Notes: generated by a model not told the origin, from the letters alone. 62,605 nt of DNA from Planctomycetota bacterium (GCA_029259775.1 JAJDEN010000029.1:1-62605); one strand, 5' to 3'. Shown: positions 43,625-52,930, counted from the stretch's first letter. Translations and numbers: made by a program.

Positions 43625-45553
43625 ATGAGGCCTGATGAGACCCCCCCGAGCGACGTGCCCGACCGGTTCGCGGTCGACTTCACGGGGCTGACCCTGCTCG
43701 GGATCTACCGTGTGGACGAGAAGATGGCCGACGGCGGCATGGGCAGCATCTACCTCGGCGAGGACACGAACCTCGGCCGCAAGGTCGTCATCAAGGTGCC
43801 GCACGTACGGTTCCTCGGTGAGCCGGGCTTCCGCGCCCGCTTCCGCCTCGAGATCAGCGAGCTGGTTCGCCTCGAGCATCCGAGCATCGTCCGGATTCTC
43901 GCGCAAGGCGACCATGAAGACGTACCGTTCTTCGTGCTCCAGTTCCTGGGCGGCGGCTCGCTCGAGGACGTGCTGGGGCAGGACGCAGTGCCTGCCTCCA
44001 TCGACGACACCCTCGCGTGGTTCGCCCCCATCGCGCGCACGCTCGACTTCGTGCACGCGCGCGGCACCGTGCATCGCGATGTGAAGCCGGCGAACATCAT
44101 CTTCGACGAGGACGGCCACGTCTTCCTGAGCGACTTCGGCGTCGCGAAGGCGCTAGGCAACCAGGATCTCGAGCTGACGGCCGCCGGCACCGGCATCGGC
44201 TCGCCGCGCTACATGGCGCCGGAGCAGGCCGTCGGCGGCGAGCTCGGTCCGAGCGCCGATCAGTACGCGCTCGCCTCGATGGTCTACGAAGCGCTCGCCG
44301 GCACGCCGCCCTTCGACGAACCGTCCACCATCGAGCTGCTCGTCGCCAAGAAGTCGAGCGACGCGCCCGACCTGGCAAGCGTCGCGCCGCATGTTCCGCC
44401 CGCGGCGGCCGAAGCGATCATGCAGGGGCTTTCGCGCGAGCCGTCCGAGCGCCACGCGAGTTGCAGCGATCTCCTGGGCGCCTTCGAAGCCGGACGGGCG
44501 CCCATCTTCGATCCCGCCGGCGCGGTGCCGCCGGGGAAGCGGCGCTCGCGCAACGTGCTCGTGATGCTGGGCTGCGTACTCGTCCTGCTTGGCACGGTCG
44601 GCGTGCTGCTGAACTTGCGCAACCTCACGGCGCCGCCGGACGCAACGAGCGACGTCGCTGGATCGCTTCGTGTAACCGTCTTGGAGACGGGCGCCGAGCC
44701 CCGACAGGCGATGCGCTACGCCCTGACGAAAGGCGCCGTGGAATCCGTGAAGATCACCATGCGCAACCGGATGAAGATGTCCGGCATGGACACCTCCGGC
44801 ATGAACAGCGAGCAGGCGGCCAAGGCCCTCGATGCGATGCCGGAGCTCACCTGGCGGCTTGAGATGCGCGTCGCTGAGGTGGCGGACGACGGCTGCTTCA
44901 CGCTCCACTGGCGGACGCTCTCCCTGGCGTACGAATGGCCCCCGGCCGCGCCAGAAGCCATGCGGACCATGCTCGAGAAGCTGCGCCCTCACTACGAGAC
45001 GTTTGCATGCGAGGTCGACATGACCCCCAACGGGATCGCGCGCGAGGCACGCTTCCTCGTGCCGGACGACGTCCCCGAGATGATCCGGCGCGAGCTCTTC
45101 AGGATGTACTGGACCGTCCGGAACATGGCCGCCCCGTTCCCCGTGGCCGAGATCGGGGTGGGCGCCCGCTGGGAGGTCGGCGAGACGGTGGACCTGATCG
45201 GCATTCGCCTGACCCACACCGAGACGTACGAGCTGAAGAAGCTCGAGGACGGCCGCGCCGAGCTCGTCGTCTACGTCGCCCAGACCGCGCCTCGCCAGGA
45301 GATGGAGTTCGGCAGCATGGTGAAGGACACGGGCGCCACCCTCACGTCGCTTCACACGACGGGGGAAGGCGACATGAGCGTCGACCTGAGCCATGCGACG
45401 CCTGCGCGGGTCGGCTACGAGATTTCGATGACGATGGAGATGACGGGCTTCGCCATCGACAAGGACGGCAAGAAGATCGACGGCGCATCGCAGGCTGGAT
45501 CCATGTCGTTCGACATGAAGATGAACATGGAACGGGATCCCGAGGGACGCTAG
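43625..45553 (+). CDS. Transmembrane Ser/Thr protein kinase with exported C-terminal beta domain
   Basis: 642 residues. The kinase domain has ADGGMGSIYLG at 35-45 (the first Gly of the loop is replaced by Ala), the catalytic Lys K57 in VVIKV, HRDVKPAN at 150-157, DFG at 170-172 and MAPEQ. One span at about 308-330 (LVMLGCVLVLLGTVGVLL) leads to a ~310-residue exported domain rich in beta strands and Met (MRNRMKMSGMDTSGMNSEQA, YEISMTMEMTGFAID). It may belong to the DUF6263-type domains seen in planctomycetal proteins, though I am not sure. ATG 43625 is preferred as it starts just before the kinase domain; the upstream extension lies across the end of gspG. Confidence 0.85.
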   Translation: MRPDETPPSDVPDRFAVDFTGLTLLGIYRVDEKMADGGMGSIYLGEDTNLGRKVVIKVPHVRFLGEPGFRARFRLEISELVRLEHPSIVRILAQGDHEDVPFFVLQFLGGGSLEDVLGQDAVPASIDDTLAWFAPIARTLDFVHARGTVHRDVKPANIIFDEDGHVFLSDFGVAKALGNQDLELTAAGTGIGSPRYMAPEQAVGGELGPSADQYALASMVYEALAGTPPFDEPSTIELLVAKKSSDAPDLASVAPHVPPAAAEAIMQGLSREPSERHASCSDLLGAFEAGRAPIFDPAGAVPPGKRRSRNVLVMLGCVLVLLGTVGVLLNLRNLTAPPDATSDVAGSLRVTVLETGAEPRQAMRYALTKGAVESVKITMRNRMKMSGMDTSGMNSEQAAKALDAMPELTWRLEMRVAEVADDGCFTLHWRTLSLAYEWPPAAPEAMRTMLEKLRPHYETFACEVDMTPNGIAREARFLVPDDVPEMIRRELFRMYWTVRNMAAPFPVAEIGVGARWEVGETVDLIGIRLTHTETYELKKLEDGRAELVVYVAQTAPRQEMEFGSMVKDTGATLTSLHTTGEGDMSVDLSHATPARVGYEISMTMEMTGFAIDKDGKKIDGASQAGSMSFDMKMNMERDPEGR

Positions 45554-45569
45554 CGCCGGAGAGCAAGGC

Positions 45570-46448
45570 ATGGCCGACGAGCGCGACAGAGTGCCGCTGT
45601 TCAGTGCACCGGCGCTAGGTGACGGGCTGCTCACCCTGGCCCTTGCGAACAACCTGCACCTGCAGGGCCGCGACGCCGTCCTCTTCCACACGCAGCTGAC
45701 GCAGCTCGCGGCGTGGTTTCCGTGGGCGCGGATCGAGCCGCTACCGGAGGCCGACGAACGGCGCCGGCTCCTCGCGGAAGCGCGCCACGCGTTCGTGGGC
45801 GATCCCACGCTGGCCGTCAAGCAGCGCGCGGGGCACCTCGTATTCACCAAGGACCTCTGGGATCGAAAGCAGCCGTACCTGCGCAGCGTGGCGACGCATG
45901 CTGCGCGCGTGATGGAGGTCGACTGGCGCACGGACGAAAACGGTCTCGTCGTGCCCCCCCACGCCCCGCAGGAACGTACGGAGCGACGGGTGGTGCTGCA
46001 TCCGTTCAGCGCGACGCGCAGCAAGGACTGGCCGGTGGATCGCTGGCTGGCGCTTGCAGAGGTCCTCACGGCGCGAGGTTGGGCGCCACGGGTCCTGCTC
46101 GCGCCCGGCGAGGAGGCACGCTGGGCTGACGCGTCGCAGGGCGATGCGCGGTCCGCCGTGCCCGGGCCCCTGGATGAAGTCGCCGGATGGCTCCGGGTCT
46201 CCGGCGGCGTGATTGCCGGCGACACGGGCATGGGCCACCTCGCCAGCAGCCTCGGCGTGCCGACCCTGTCGATCTTCGGCAAGCGCAGCCGTGCGCGGTT
46301 CTGGCGGCCCCACGGGGGCCGCACGGCCACCGTGACACCTCGGGTCCGGCTGCCCGGCCGGGCGGGCGATCGGCACTGGGCCAGGCTCCTGGGCGCGGCC
46401 CGCGTGGCGAAGGCCTTCGGGGCCCTGGCGGGCCCGCCCGGAGCCTAG
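45570..46448 (+). CDS. Glycosyltransferase family 9 (heptosyltransferase-like)
   Basis: 292 residues. VVLHPFSATRSKDWPVDRWL is the GT9 nucleotide-sugar region, and GGVIAGDTGMGHLASSLGVP with TLSIFG is the family signature of heptosyltransferases (WaaC/WaaF). An N-terminal acceptor domain precedes it, and the chain is shorter than typical (~320-350), chiefly at the N-terminus. It is probably involved in lipopolysaccharide or surface glycan synthesis. The kinase gene ends 16 bp upstream on the same strand, so both may be on one transcript. Confidence 0.82.
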   Translation: MADERDRVPLFSAPALGDGLLTLALANNLHLQGRDAVLFHTQLTQLAAWFPWARIEPLPEADERRRLLAEARHAFVGDPTLAVKQRAGHLVFTKDLWDRKQPYLRSVATHAARVMEVDWRTDENGLVVPPHAPQERTERRVVLHPFSATRSKDWPVDRWLALAEVLTARGWAPRVLLAPGEEARWADASQGDARSAVPGPLDEVAGWLRVSGGVIAGDTGMGHLASSLGVPTLSIFGKRSRARFWRPHGGRTATVTPRVRLPGRAGDRHWARLLGAARVAKAFGALAGPPGA

Positions 46449-46524
46449 GGCGAAAGACCCTTCGGAAGGTCGGCAGGCGCCGCCCGTGCGGCTACTGTCT
46501 CTGCCCCCCACGAAGGAGAGCCCC

Positions 46525-47166
46525 ATGAACACCCGCCTGATCACCGGCGCCGTAGCCGCCGTCCTCGTCCTCACCGTCGCCATCAGCATCGGCTTCACTG
46601 AGGACGCCCCCACCCCGAAGGTCGAGCCGCTCAGCGAAGGCGAGATGTGGGCCGAGTCCACGAAGCTGGGCACGCCCGGTCCGATGCACAAGGACGTGCT
46701 GGCCAAGATGGTGGGCGACTGGGAAGCGACCGGGAAGATCTACATGGGCGGGGGCGAGATGCCCATCAGCGGCAAGTCCAAGCACACGAGCGTCATGGGC
46801 GGCCGCTTCGTCCACGTCGCCTACGAGGGCCCGTTCATGGGCGGCAAGTTCGAGGGCGGCGGCCACATCGGCTACGACAACCTCGCCAAGAAGTTCCAGC
46901 AGACCTGGGTCATGACGATGTCGACCAACATCGACGTGATGACCGGCACCTACGACGAGAAGACCAAGACGCTCACATGGGTAGGCAAGGCCGAGATGCC
47001 CGCCAAGGGCGGCACGATCACCTACAAGAAGCGCACGACCGTCTGCTTCAAGGACGACGGCTCGATGCACAGCGAGTCCTTCGCGACCATCCCGGGCGGC
47101 AAGGAGGCCAAGGAGATGGAACTCACCTACACGCGCGCCAAGAAGGCCGCTTCCGCGGCCAAGTAA
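46525..47166 (+). CDS. Secreted DUF1579 family protein
   Basis: 213 residues. A signal peptide (MNTRLITGAVAAVLVLTVAISIG) is followed by the DUF1579 core: MVGDWEATGKIYMGGGEMPI, GGRFVHVAYEGPFMGGKFEG, YDNLAKKFQQTWVMTMSTNI, KTLTWVGKAEM. These beta-barrel proteins are predicted exported, of unknown role. A clear GAAGGAG ribosome site lies 7 bases before ATG 46525. A bidirectional hairpin at 47278 lies in the gap to the next, convergent gene. Confidence 0.82.
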   Translation: MNTRLITGAVAAVLVLTVAISIGFTEDAPTPKVEPLSEGEMWAESTKLGTPGPMHKDVLAKMVGDWEATGKIYMGGGEMPISGKSKHTSVMGGRFVHVAYEGPFMGGKFEGGGHIGYDNLAKKFQQTWVMTMSTNIDVMTGTYDEKTKTLTWVGKAEMPAKGGTITYKKRTTVCFKDDGSMHSESFATIPGGKEAKEMELTYTRAKKAASAAK

Positions 47167-47277
47167 CGGGCGGCGATCCTCTCGCTGCGCCCGGACCCAA
47201 CGCGTCGCGGCACCCTCAACGTGCAAAGGCACGCCTCGGCTACCGCGCCACGTCGTGCCTCGGGCTCGCTTCGGTCT

Positions 47278-47308
47278 CCCCACCCTCGCACCTGGTAGCC
47301 GGGGTGGG
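47278..47308. terminator. Hairpin between convergent genes
   Basis: CCCCACCC (47278-47285) and GGGGTGGG (47301-47308) pair around a 15-base loop, 8 bp before the end of the leftward gene at 47317. It may end transcription from both sides, but no T-run follows in either direction, so it is not a classic intrinsic terminator. Confidence 0.4.
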
Positions 47309-47316
47309 CAGCGCCG

Positions 47317-48561
47317 TTAGAAGTCGATTCTGGTGATAGCCCAGACGCCGTCCTTGCGGGCGAAGTGGTAGGTCTTCTGGGTGCCGCCGCCGAAGTTCGG
47401 GTGCGCCCAGAACACGACCTCGTCGTCGGTCTGCTTCTTGATCTTGCCCGTGGCGAGCGTCATGGCGAGCAGCCGCCGCGTGGCCGGCACGTCGCGATGC
47501 AGCGACTGATTCACGAACTCCTGGATCCAGGCCTTCTTGAACTCCTTGACCGGCTGGTCCTTGGACCAGCGCTTGAGCACCTTCGTCTCGTGCGCGTACA
47601 TCGCGTCCCAGTGAAACGCTTCGTCGAGCAGCTCACGCTTCGCACGGTGGTAGCCGAAGCCGAACTTGAGGAACGCCCGCTTCCAGGTGGTCGCGGGTTG
47701 GGTCGGATCCGCCGTGATGCGCTCGCCGCCCATGCCGCGCGGCACCACGCGTGAGGGCCCCGTCGCGCTGACCATGCCGATGATCTTGCGGTGGTCGCGG
47801 GAGAGGTGCATCGTCCACGCCGTACCGCCGGTCGCGTAGCGGACCTTCGATGTATCGAACGTCTTCTTGCCGACGACGAGGGTGCCCTCGCCCTCGAGCG
47901 TGAGCCGCAACAGCGTCGTGTTCTCCGCGCTCGCGGGCGACTTCCACGACGGGTTCGGGATCCACGGCAGGGCGTAGTCCCCGCCCTTCGAAGGCTTGAG
48001 CCCGCGCAGGAACAGCACCGCAGCGGCGAGCGTGCCGGACGCACCCGCCGGCGCCTTCATCACGACCGTCTCGGCCTTGCCCCAGTCCTCGCCCTTCTTG
48101 ATGCGGCGTTGGACGTCGAACCCCTTCTCGGAGCGCGAGAAGCCCAGCGAGGTCGTCACGCCCTTCTCGGTGCGCTCGACGGTGCCGCTGAGGATCCGCA
48201 GATCCTTGCCGAGATGCAGCATGACCTTCTCGTGCACCTCGCCACCGGCCCAGTCGAGGAAGCTCGTCTCGGTGACGCGCCAGACCCACTGCGTGCCAAG
48301 GCGCGCGATGCGCGCGGTGACCGACGTCTCGCCCGCCCAGAGGTTCTGGATGATCAGGTCGCCCTCGTAGGCGAAGGAGATCGCGGGGGTCGGGGCCGGC
48401 AGCTTGGCGATCCGCGCGTCGGCGGCCTTGCGCGCCTTCGCGAGCTTCGCGTCCTCCTTGGCGTCCGCATGGGCGGGAACGGCCAGGAGCAGGGCCAAGC
48501 CCGCGGCGAGGAGCACGCGGGGCAGGGTCTTCGAAGGATGGGCGCTGGGTGTGTGGGGCAT
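47317..48561 (-). CDS. Secreted protein of unknown function
   Basis: 414 residues. The signal peptide (LPRVLLAAGLALLLAVPAHA) is followed by a Lys/Ala-rich helix and a beta-rich domain (ISFAYEGDLIIQNLWAGETS, VTARIARLGTQWVWRVTETS). The C-terminal part is helical with GGGTQKTYHFARKDGVWAIT, a pattern that recalls secreted NTF2-like or DUF3108-like proteins, though not clearly enough to assign. There are no catalytic motifs. It is convergent with the DUF1579 gene and 26 bp from the MauG-like gene, which is upstream and co-directional. Confidence 0.65.
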   Translation of the reverse strand: MPHTPSAHPSKTLPRVLLAAGLALLLAVPAHADAKEDAKLAKARKAADARIAKLPAPTPAISFAYEGDLIIQNLWAGETSVTARIARLGTQWVWRVTETSFLDWAGGEVHEKVMLHLGKDLRILSGTVERTEKGVTTSLGFSRSEKGFDVQRRIKKGEDWGKAETVVMKAPAGASGTLAAAVLFLRGLKPSKGGDYALPWIPNPSWKSPASAENTTLLRLTLEGEGTLVVGKKTFDTSKVRYATGGTAWTMHLSRDHRKIIGMVSATGPSRVVPRGMGGERITADPTQPATTWKRAFLKFGFGYHRAKRELLDEAFHWDAMYAHETKVLKRWSKDQPVKEFKKAWIQEFVNQSLHRDVPATRRLLAMTLATGKIKKQTDDEVVFWAHPNFGGGTQKTYHFARKDGVWAITRIDF

Positions 48562-48587
48562 CGCCCCAGGGTACCCGGCCCGCCGAA

Positions 48588-50003
48588 TCAGTCCTTCACG
48601 GGCAGGCCGCTCGGCACTTCATCCGGCACCTCGTCCAGCAGGCTCACCGACGAAGGGTCGGTCAGGGCGTGGAGGAAGGCCATCAGGTCGTCGAACTCGT
48701 CGTCCGTGAGCACCACGGAGGTCGGATGCAGCGGGCTCAGGGCCGCGGCGCGTGCGGCGTTGCGACCGGCGTCGGTGTCGAGCGTCGCCGCGAAGAGGTC
48801 CGGCAGCAGGCTCCCGTCGTAGGCCGCGAGGCTGGCCTGGGGATCCAGGTGGTGGCGCACCACTTCCTCGAGCGTCATGAACGCGCCGTCGTGCATGTAG
48901 GGGGCGGTCAGCGCCACGTTGCGCAGCGTAGGCGTGCGGAACTTGTAGTCGTCCGCGCTATCCCCCGTCTCGAGCGAGAGCCCCAGATCCTCGCTGGGCG
49001 CGTTCTTCCCCGGCCCGACCTGGGGCACGCAGACCGCGTGGTGCTGGAAGTCGGAGAGGAAGGGGCCGTTGTGGCAGGTCGAGCAGCTCGCGGCGCCGAA
49101 GAAGAGCTTCGCGCCGCGCTTGGCGCTGTCGCTCATCGCCGACGCGTCGCCGCCGAGGAAGCGATCGAAGGGCGAGTCGAGCGCCGTCCACGTCTCGCGC
49201 TCGAAGGCCGCGATCGCACGGGCCGCGTGGCCGAACGTGAGGTCGTCGTAGTTCGTGATCGACGGGTACGCAGCGTCGAAGAGCGCCCGGTAGCCGTCGA
49301 AGCCCCCCACCGTGCCATCGCTCGTGCCGACGATGCGGGCCATCAGCGCGGACCACACGTCCGCGTTCGTCGCGGCGTCCCGGAGGTCGTCCGCGTTGCC
49401 GCCGTCGATCTGGCCACGCATCTCCTCGCGCGAGGTCACCGGGAACATCGCTTGGGCCGCGAGCGCACTCGTCAGCGGCGCGGCGTGATCCAGGAGCGTC
49501 GGCGCCGCTCCGTTCAGGCCGGGCTCGGGCGTGTCGAGCTCGCCCGTGGACGCATTGCGGGTCACGCGGCTGTCCCAGAACATCGCGTCGACGCCCGGCA
49601 CGCCGCCGTTGAAGAGGTGCGGCGCGTTGCGCGGGATCAGGGCCGACGCGGCCTGCTCGCGGTTGGCCCCGAGCCCGATGCCGCCCTCCCCGAGCGATAC
49701 CGGGAGAGCGTCGCCGGTCCCGGCGACCGGGTGGTGGCAGGTGGCGCAGGAGATGTTCTCGTTGCCCGACAGGAGCTTGTCGAAGAAGAGCGCCTGGCCC
49801 AGCTCGACGAGCGCCGGATCCTCGGCGGCCGGCGCGAGCAGCGCGGTCACACCGGCGGCGTTCAGGGCCGTCATCACTTCGTCGTCGAGGAGGACACCAG
49901 CGGGATCGTCAACGAGCACGAGCCGGTCGCCGTCGGCGGCACCGCAGCCGGCGAGCACCACGAGAGTCAGGGTGAGGAAGAGTGCGCAGGCGGTGCGATG
50001 CAT
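48588..50003 (-). CDS. Dihaem MauG/cytochrome c peroxidase-family lipoprotein
   Basis: 471 residues. The lipobox LAGC (Cys20) makes it an exported lipoprotein. Two c-type haem sites are present: C86-A-T-C-H90 (followed by a second His) and C-S-T-C-H near 303. The family fold is also shown by ELGQALFFDKLLSGNENISC, RNAPHLFNG, AMFWDSRV and FRTPTLRNVALTAPYMHDGA. Members reduce peroxide or oxidise protein side chains using electrons from a small donor. No MauG substrate gene (methylamine dehydrogenase) is nearby, so the role is open. It is co-directional with the 47317 gene (26 bp). Confidence 0.88.
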   Translation of the reverse strand: MHRTACALFLTLTLVVLAGCGAADGDRLVLVDDPAGVLLDDEVMTALNAAGVTALLAPAAEDPALVELGQALFFDKLLSGNENISCATCHHPVAGTGDALPVSLGEGGIGLGANREQAASALIPRNAPHLFNGGVPGVDAMFWDSRVTRNASTGELDTPEPGLNGAAPTLLDHAAPLTSALAAQAMFPVTSREEMRGQIDGGNADDLRDAATNADVWSALMARIVGTSDGTVGGFDGYRALFDAAYPSITNYDDLTFGHAARAIAAFERETWTALDSPFDRFLGGDASAMSDSAKRGAKLFFGAASCSTCHNGPFLSDFQHHAVCVPQVGPGKNAPSEDLGLSLETGDSADDYKFRTPTLRNVALTAPYMHDGAFMTLEEVVRHHLDPQASLAAYDGSLLPDLFAATLDTDAGRNAARAAALSPLHPTSVVLTDDEFDDLMAFLHALTDPSSVSLLDEVPDEVPSGLPVKD

Positions 50004-50063
50004 GGAATCTCCGGTCGTTCCAGCCTCGATATCGGCACGGTGACGCCGGGACTTGCGACTGAA

Positions 50064-50957
50064 TCAAGGTACGGCTGTGGGTAGCGTCCGCCGTTCGCTG
50101 CGCAAGGCGTGGACCGCGGTGGCCGCGAGAATGAGCAGCGCGCCGATGCGCGCCCAGAATCCGGGCACCTCATCGTGGAAGAGCCAGGCCCACACGGTGT
50201 TCAGCACGGGCTCGACGAGGAGCAGCAAAGCGCCCTCGAGGGCGGGAATCCGCCGCATGCCGCCGGTCATGAACACGTAGGCGAGGCCGATCTGGAAGAC
50301 GCCGAGGTAGGTGACGAGGGCCCAATCGACGACGCCCGCCTCCCCCATCGGAAACATGAGCGGCAGGCAGGCGACGAAGACGAAGAGGTTGCCGAGGACC
50401 GTGGCGCCGGCGGCGGTTCCGGCGGGTGTGCCACCCTCCGCACCCTCGGTGCGTGCAATCCAACGCAAGCCGGCGACGGTCAGGGCCCAGGTCACCGCGC
50501 TGATCGCAGCGAGGATGTTGCCGAGCAGCGGGTTGGTCGCCGTGCTGCGCGCCGGCTCGGAGCCGGCGAAGAAGAGCCCCATCCCCACGCCCAACGCCAG
50601 CATGAAGAACAGGTCGTGCCGCCGTACCGCCTCCTTCAGCCAGAGCGGGGAGAGCAGCAGCATGTAGAGCGGCGCGGTGGACTGCAGGAAGATCGCATTC
50701 GCCGCCGTGGTGAGCTTGTTGGCGAGCACGTAGAGGATGAGGGTCGCTGCATAGGCCAGACCGACGAGTGCCTGACCGCGCGTCCAGCGTCGCCGCGCCG
50801 CGGGCACGAGGACGAGCAGCGTCACGGCGGCGATGCCGCTGCGAAGCCCTGCGACCTGCCAGCCCGTGAAGCTGCAGGCCTTGATGGCGGCACCGCCCGT
50901 CGAGAACAGGAGCGCCGCGGCGAGCATCTTCAGGCGGGCGGCGGCGCGATCGTCCAT
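50064..50957 (-). CDS. EamA/DMT-family membrane transporter
   Basis: 297 residues with about ten hydrophobic helices in two repeats (LLFSTGGAAIKACSFTGWQV in the first, ILAAISAVTWALTVAGLRWI in the second), as in the drug/metabolite transporter superfamily. A small organic metabolite is the probable cargo, either out of or into the cell, but its identity cannot be inferred. Polar loops include RWTRGQALVGLAY. It is 85 bp from the CrcB gene on the same strand, and no regulator is adjacent. Confidence 0.85.
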   Translation of the reverse strand: MDDRAAARLKMLAAALLFSTGGAAIKACSFTGWQVAGLRSGIAAVTLLVLVPAARRRWTRGQALVGLAYAATLILYVLANKLTTAANAIFLQSTAPLYMLLLSPLWLKEAVRRHDLFFMLALGVGMGLFFAGSEPARSTATNPLLGNILAAISAVTWALTVAGLRWIARTEGAEGGTPAGTAAGATVLGNLFVFVACLPLMFPMGEAGVVDWALVTYLGVFQIGLAYVFMTGGMRRIPALEGALLLLVEPVLNTVWAWLFHDEVPGFWARIGALLILAATAVHALRSERRTLPTAVP

Positions 50958-51042
50958 GGGCGACCACGGTACCCACGAGCGCTAGCGAGCGAACGTGTTC
51001 TCGTCGCCGTGGGGCGCCACGGCAAGCTCCCGTGGAACGACC

Positions 51043-51420
51043 TCAGAACTGGCGCGCCAGCCAGAGTCCGCCGGCGACGGCGGCAAGACCCGCGCCCAGC
51101 TGCAGCCCCACGTTCAGCGCAGCCTGCCCGGGCATGCCCGATCGCAAGAGCTGCACCGTCTCGTAGCCGAACGCCGAGAACGTCGTGAAGCCGCCCAGCA
51201 GACCGGTCAGGAGGAAGGCCTGGCGCTCGGGCGTGAAGGCGCCGCGAGACTCAGCAAGGCCCGCCAGCAGGCCCATGGCGAGGCAGCCAAGCACGTTCAC
51301 CGCAAGGGTGCCCACGGGGAACGAGGTCGATCCGGCGAGGCGCTGGCTGAGGCCGCTGAGGCCATGGCGCCCCATGGCACCGAAGAGGCCGCCGAGGCCT
51401 GCGAGGAGGAGATTGCTCAT
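51043..51420 (-). CDS. crcB: Fluoride ion channel CrcB (Fluc)
   Basis: 125 residues, the normal Fluc length, with four membrane helices. Diagnostic blocks are GGLFGAMGRHGLSGL (Arg in the N-terminal helix), GTLAVNVLGC (conserved Asn in TM2) and GGFTTFSAFGYET with the Phe-box and sodium-binding Thr/Ser in TM3. One gene of full type implies a homodimer. I see no fluoride-riboswitch sequence upstream (51421-51480). ATG 51420 is preferred over the longer open frame, which lies over the opposite-strand gene's start. Confidence 0.9.
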   Translation of the reverse strand: MSNLLLAGLGGLFGAMGRHGLSGLSQRLAGSTSFPVGTLAVNVLGCLAMGLLAGLAESRGAFTPERQAFLLTGLLGGFTTFSAFGYETVQLLRSGMPGQAALNVGLQLGAGLAAVAGGLWLARQF

Positions 51421-51464
51421 CACCCATGAGCATGCGCTGGGAGTCGGACGTTGCGTCGAGGGCG

Positions 51465-52820
51465 ATGAGGTATCGTGGCGGCGTGACGTTCCCCCGCCGC
51501 ATCGGCCTGTTCTTCGTGGCGCTCCTGGCGACCTGCCCTCTGAGCCCTGGGCCGGCGTACGCGAAGGGCGGGGGCGCAGCCAAGGGGGCGCCCGCCGCAC
51601 CGAAGTCGGATGAACGATCCTTCATCAACGACGGCTACCCGATCGAGTTCCGCAAGCGGGTGAACGCGTCCATCGACCGGGGGGTGCGGTGGCTCCTGAC
51701 CCGGCAGCTGCGCGACGGCTCGTGGGGCAGCGTCTACAACAAGAACTACCCGATGGGCCCCACGGCCCTGACGGTGCTGACCTTGCTCAAGGGCGGTGTG
51801 AAGCCGGAGCACCCGGCGATCGTCAAGGCCTTCGCCTACCTGCGCAAGATGCCCATGCAGAAGACCTACGCGGTCGCCGTGCTGCTGATGGCGCTCGACG
51901 CGCGGCACGCGCCGGCGCGCGATCCGTTCGTGGCGGAGAAGGTCGACCGCTACGGCCGCACCGCGAAGAAGGACCCCTGCCTCGAGACGATCGGCAAGGA
52001 GGACCTCGCCTGGATGAAGCGGGGCGTGACGTTCCTCCTCGACCACCGGACGGCCAAGGGCGTCTGGCGCTACCCGTCGAAGGAGTCGTTCGACCTCTCC
52101 TGCACGCAGTACGCGCTGCTCGGGCTCAAGGCGGCGATGCGGTGCGGCATCAAGATTCCGAGCAAGGTCTGGCTCGACGCGCTCACCTTCCTGCTCGCCC
52201 ATCAGGAGAAGAACGGCAAGGACGTCCGCTACCAGGCCAACCAGGTGCGGGGTCGGTACCGCGTCGCGTGGACCGAGAAGGCCAAGGCGCGCGGCTTCCG
52301 CTACGTCGACACGAAGCAGCCGGTCAACGGGTCGATGACGACCGCCGGGCTGGCCGGGCTGATCATCTGCCAGAGCGAGCTCTGGAGCGCGCGGCGTTTC
52401 AAGGGCGACCTACGCCACAAGACGCGCGTGGGGATCCGCGATGCCATGGCGTGGCTGCAGACGTACGTGGACGTGCTCCGCAACCCGATCCAGCCGGAGA
52501 AGGGCAGGCCCGGACCCGGTCCCGACGCGCGGCGCGGCGGCGCCAACCACCACTACTACCTCTACGGACTGGAGCGGGCGAGCATCCTGGGCCGCATCCG
52601 CCACTACGGCAAGCTCGATTGGTACGAGGAAGGCGCGGAGCTCCTGATGTACGACCAGGCCGAGGACGGGCACTGGCCCAACATGCAACCACTCGTCGAC
52701 TCGTGCTTCGCGATCTTGTTCCTCAAGCGGGCGACGACCGGCATGAAGGTGCCGGTGATCACGTCCAGCGGCGGCGCCGCGAAGGACACGCGAGCGAAGC
52801 CTGGATCGAAGTCGAGGTAG
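51465..52820 (+). CDS. Secreted squalene-cyclase-fold (terpenoid toroid) protein without DxDD
   Basis: About 451 residues. A signal peptide (RRIGLFFVALLATCPLSPGPAYA) is followed by an alpha/alpha toroid with repeated QW-like motifs: RQLRDGSWGS, KGVWRYPSKESFDLSCTQYA, EDGHWPNMQPLVDSCFAILF. These show the fold of squalene-hopene cyclases and related A-macroglobulin and prenyltransferase toroids. I see no DxDD or DxxDD catalytic acid, so it is probably not a cyclase but a binding protein. The start could be ATG 51465 or GTG 51483. It diverges from the crcB gene with 44 bp between. Confidence 0.75.
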   Translation: MRYRGGVTFPRRIGLFFVALLATCPLSPGPAYAKGGGAAKGAPAAPKSDERSFINDGYPIEFRKRVNASIDRGVRWLLTRQLRDGSWGSVYNKNYPMGPTALTVLTLLKGGVKPEHPAIVKAFAYLRKMPMQKTYAVAVLLMALDARHAPARDPFVAEKVDRYGRTAKKDPCLETIGKEDLAWMKRGVTFLLDHRTAKGVWRYPSKESFDLSCTQYALLGLKAAMRCGIKIPSKVWLDALTFLLAHQEKNGKDVRYQANQVRGRYRVAWTEKAKARGFRYVDTKQPVNGSMTTAGLAGLIICQSELWSARRFKGDLRHKTRVGIRDAMAWLQTYVDVLRNPIQPEKGRPGPGPDARRGGANHHYYLYGLERASILGRIRHYGKLDWYEEGAELLMYDQAEDGHWPNMQPLVDSCFAILFLKRATTGMKVPVITSSGGAAKDTRAKPGSKSR

Positions 52821-52836
52821 TGCGCCTCCGCCTGAA

Positions 52837-52930
52837 CACTCCCACGCCCGCTCCAACTCCCACGATCCACAAGCGCACCCACACTCGCACCCGCAACACG
52901 AGCACGACCTCGCACCACCTCTCACTCGCG
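52837..52930. repeat. Degenerate CAC-rich hexamer tract
   Basis: A run of CNCACC/CACCCG-type units with 6-base period (ACTCCC ACGCCC, ACTCGC ACCCGC, ACGAGC ACGACC). It follows the toroid gene stop by 16 bp and resembles the tract at 62440-62605 and the ACACGG run at 9826. No gene is read through it. Confidence 0.65.

Noticed and set aside
43153..46448. A type II secretion or pilus cluster around gspG
   Set aside because: The adjacent genes are a kinase and a GT9; no secretin, ATPase or platform protein is present.
51421..51480. Fluoride riboswitch upstream of crcB
   Set aside because: The 60 bases before crcB lack the conserved riboswitch core and overlap the 5' part of the divergent gene; I see no matching pairing.
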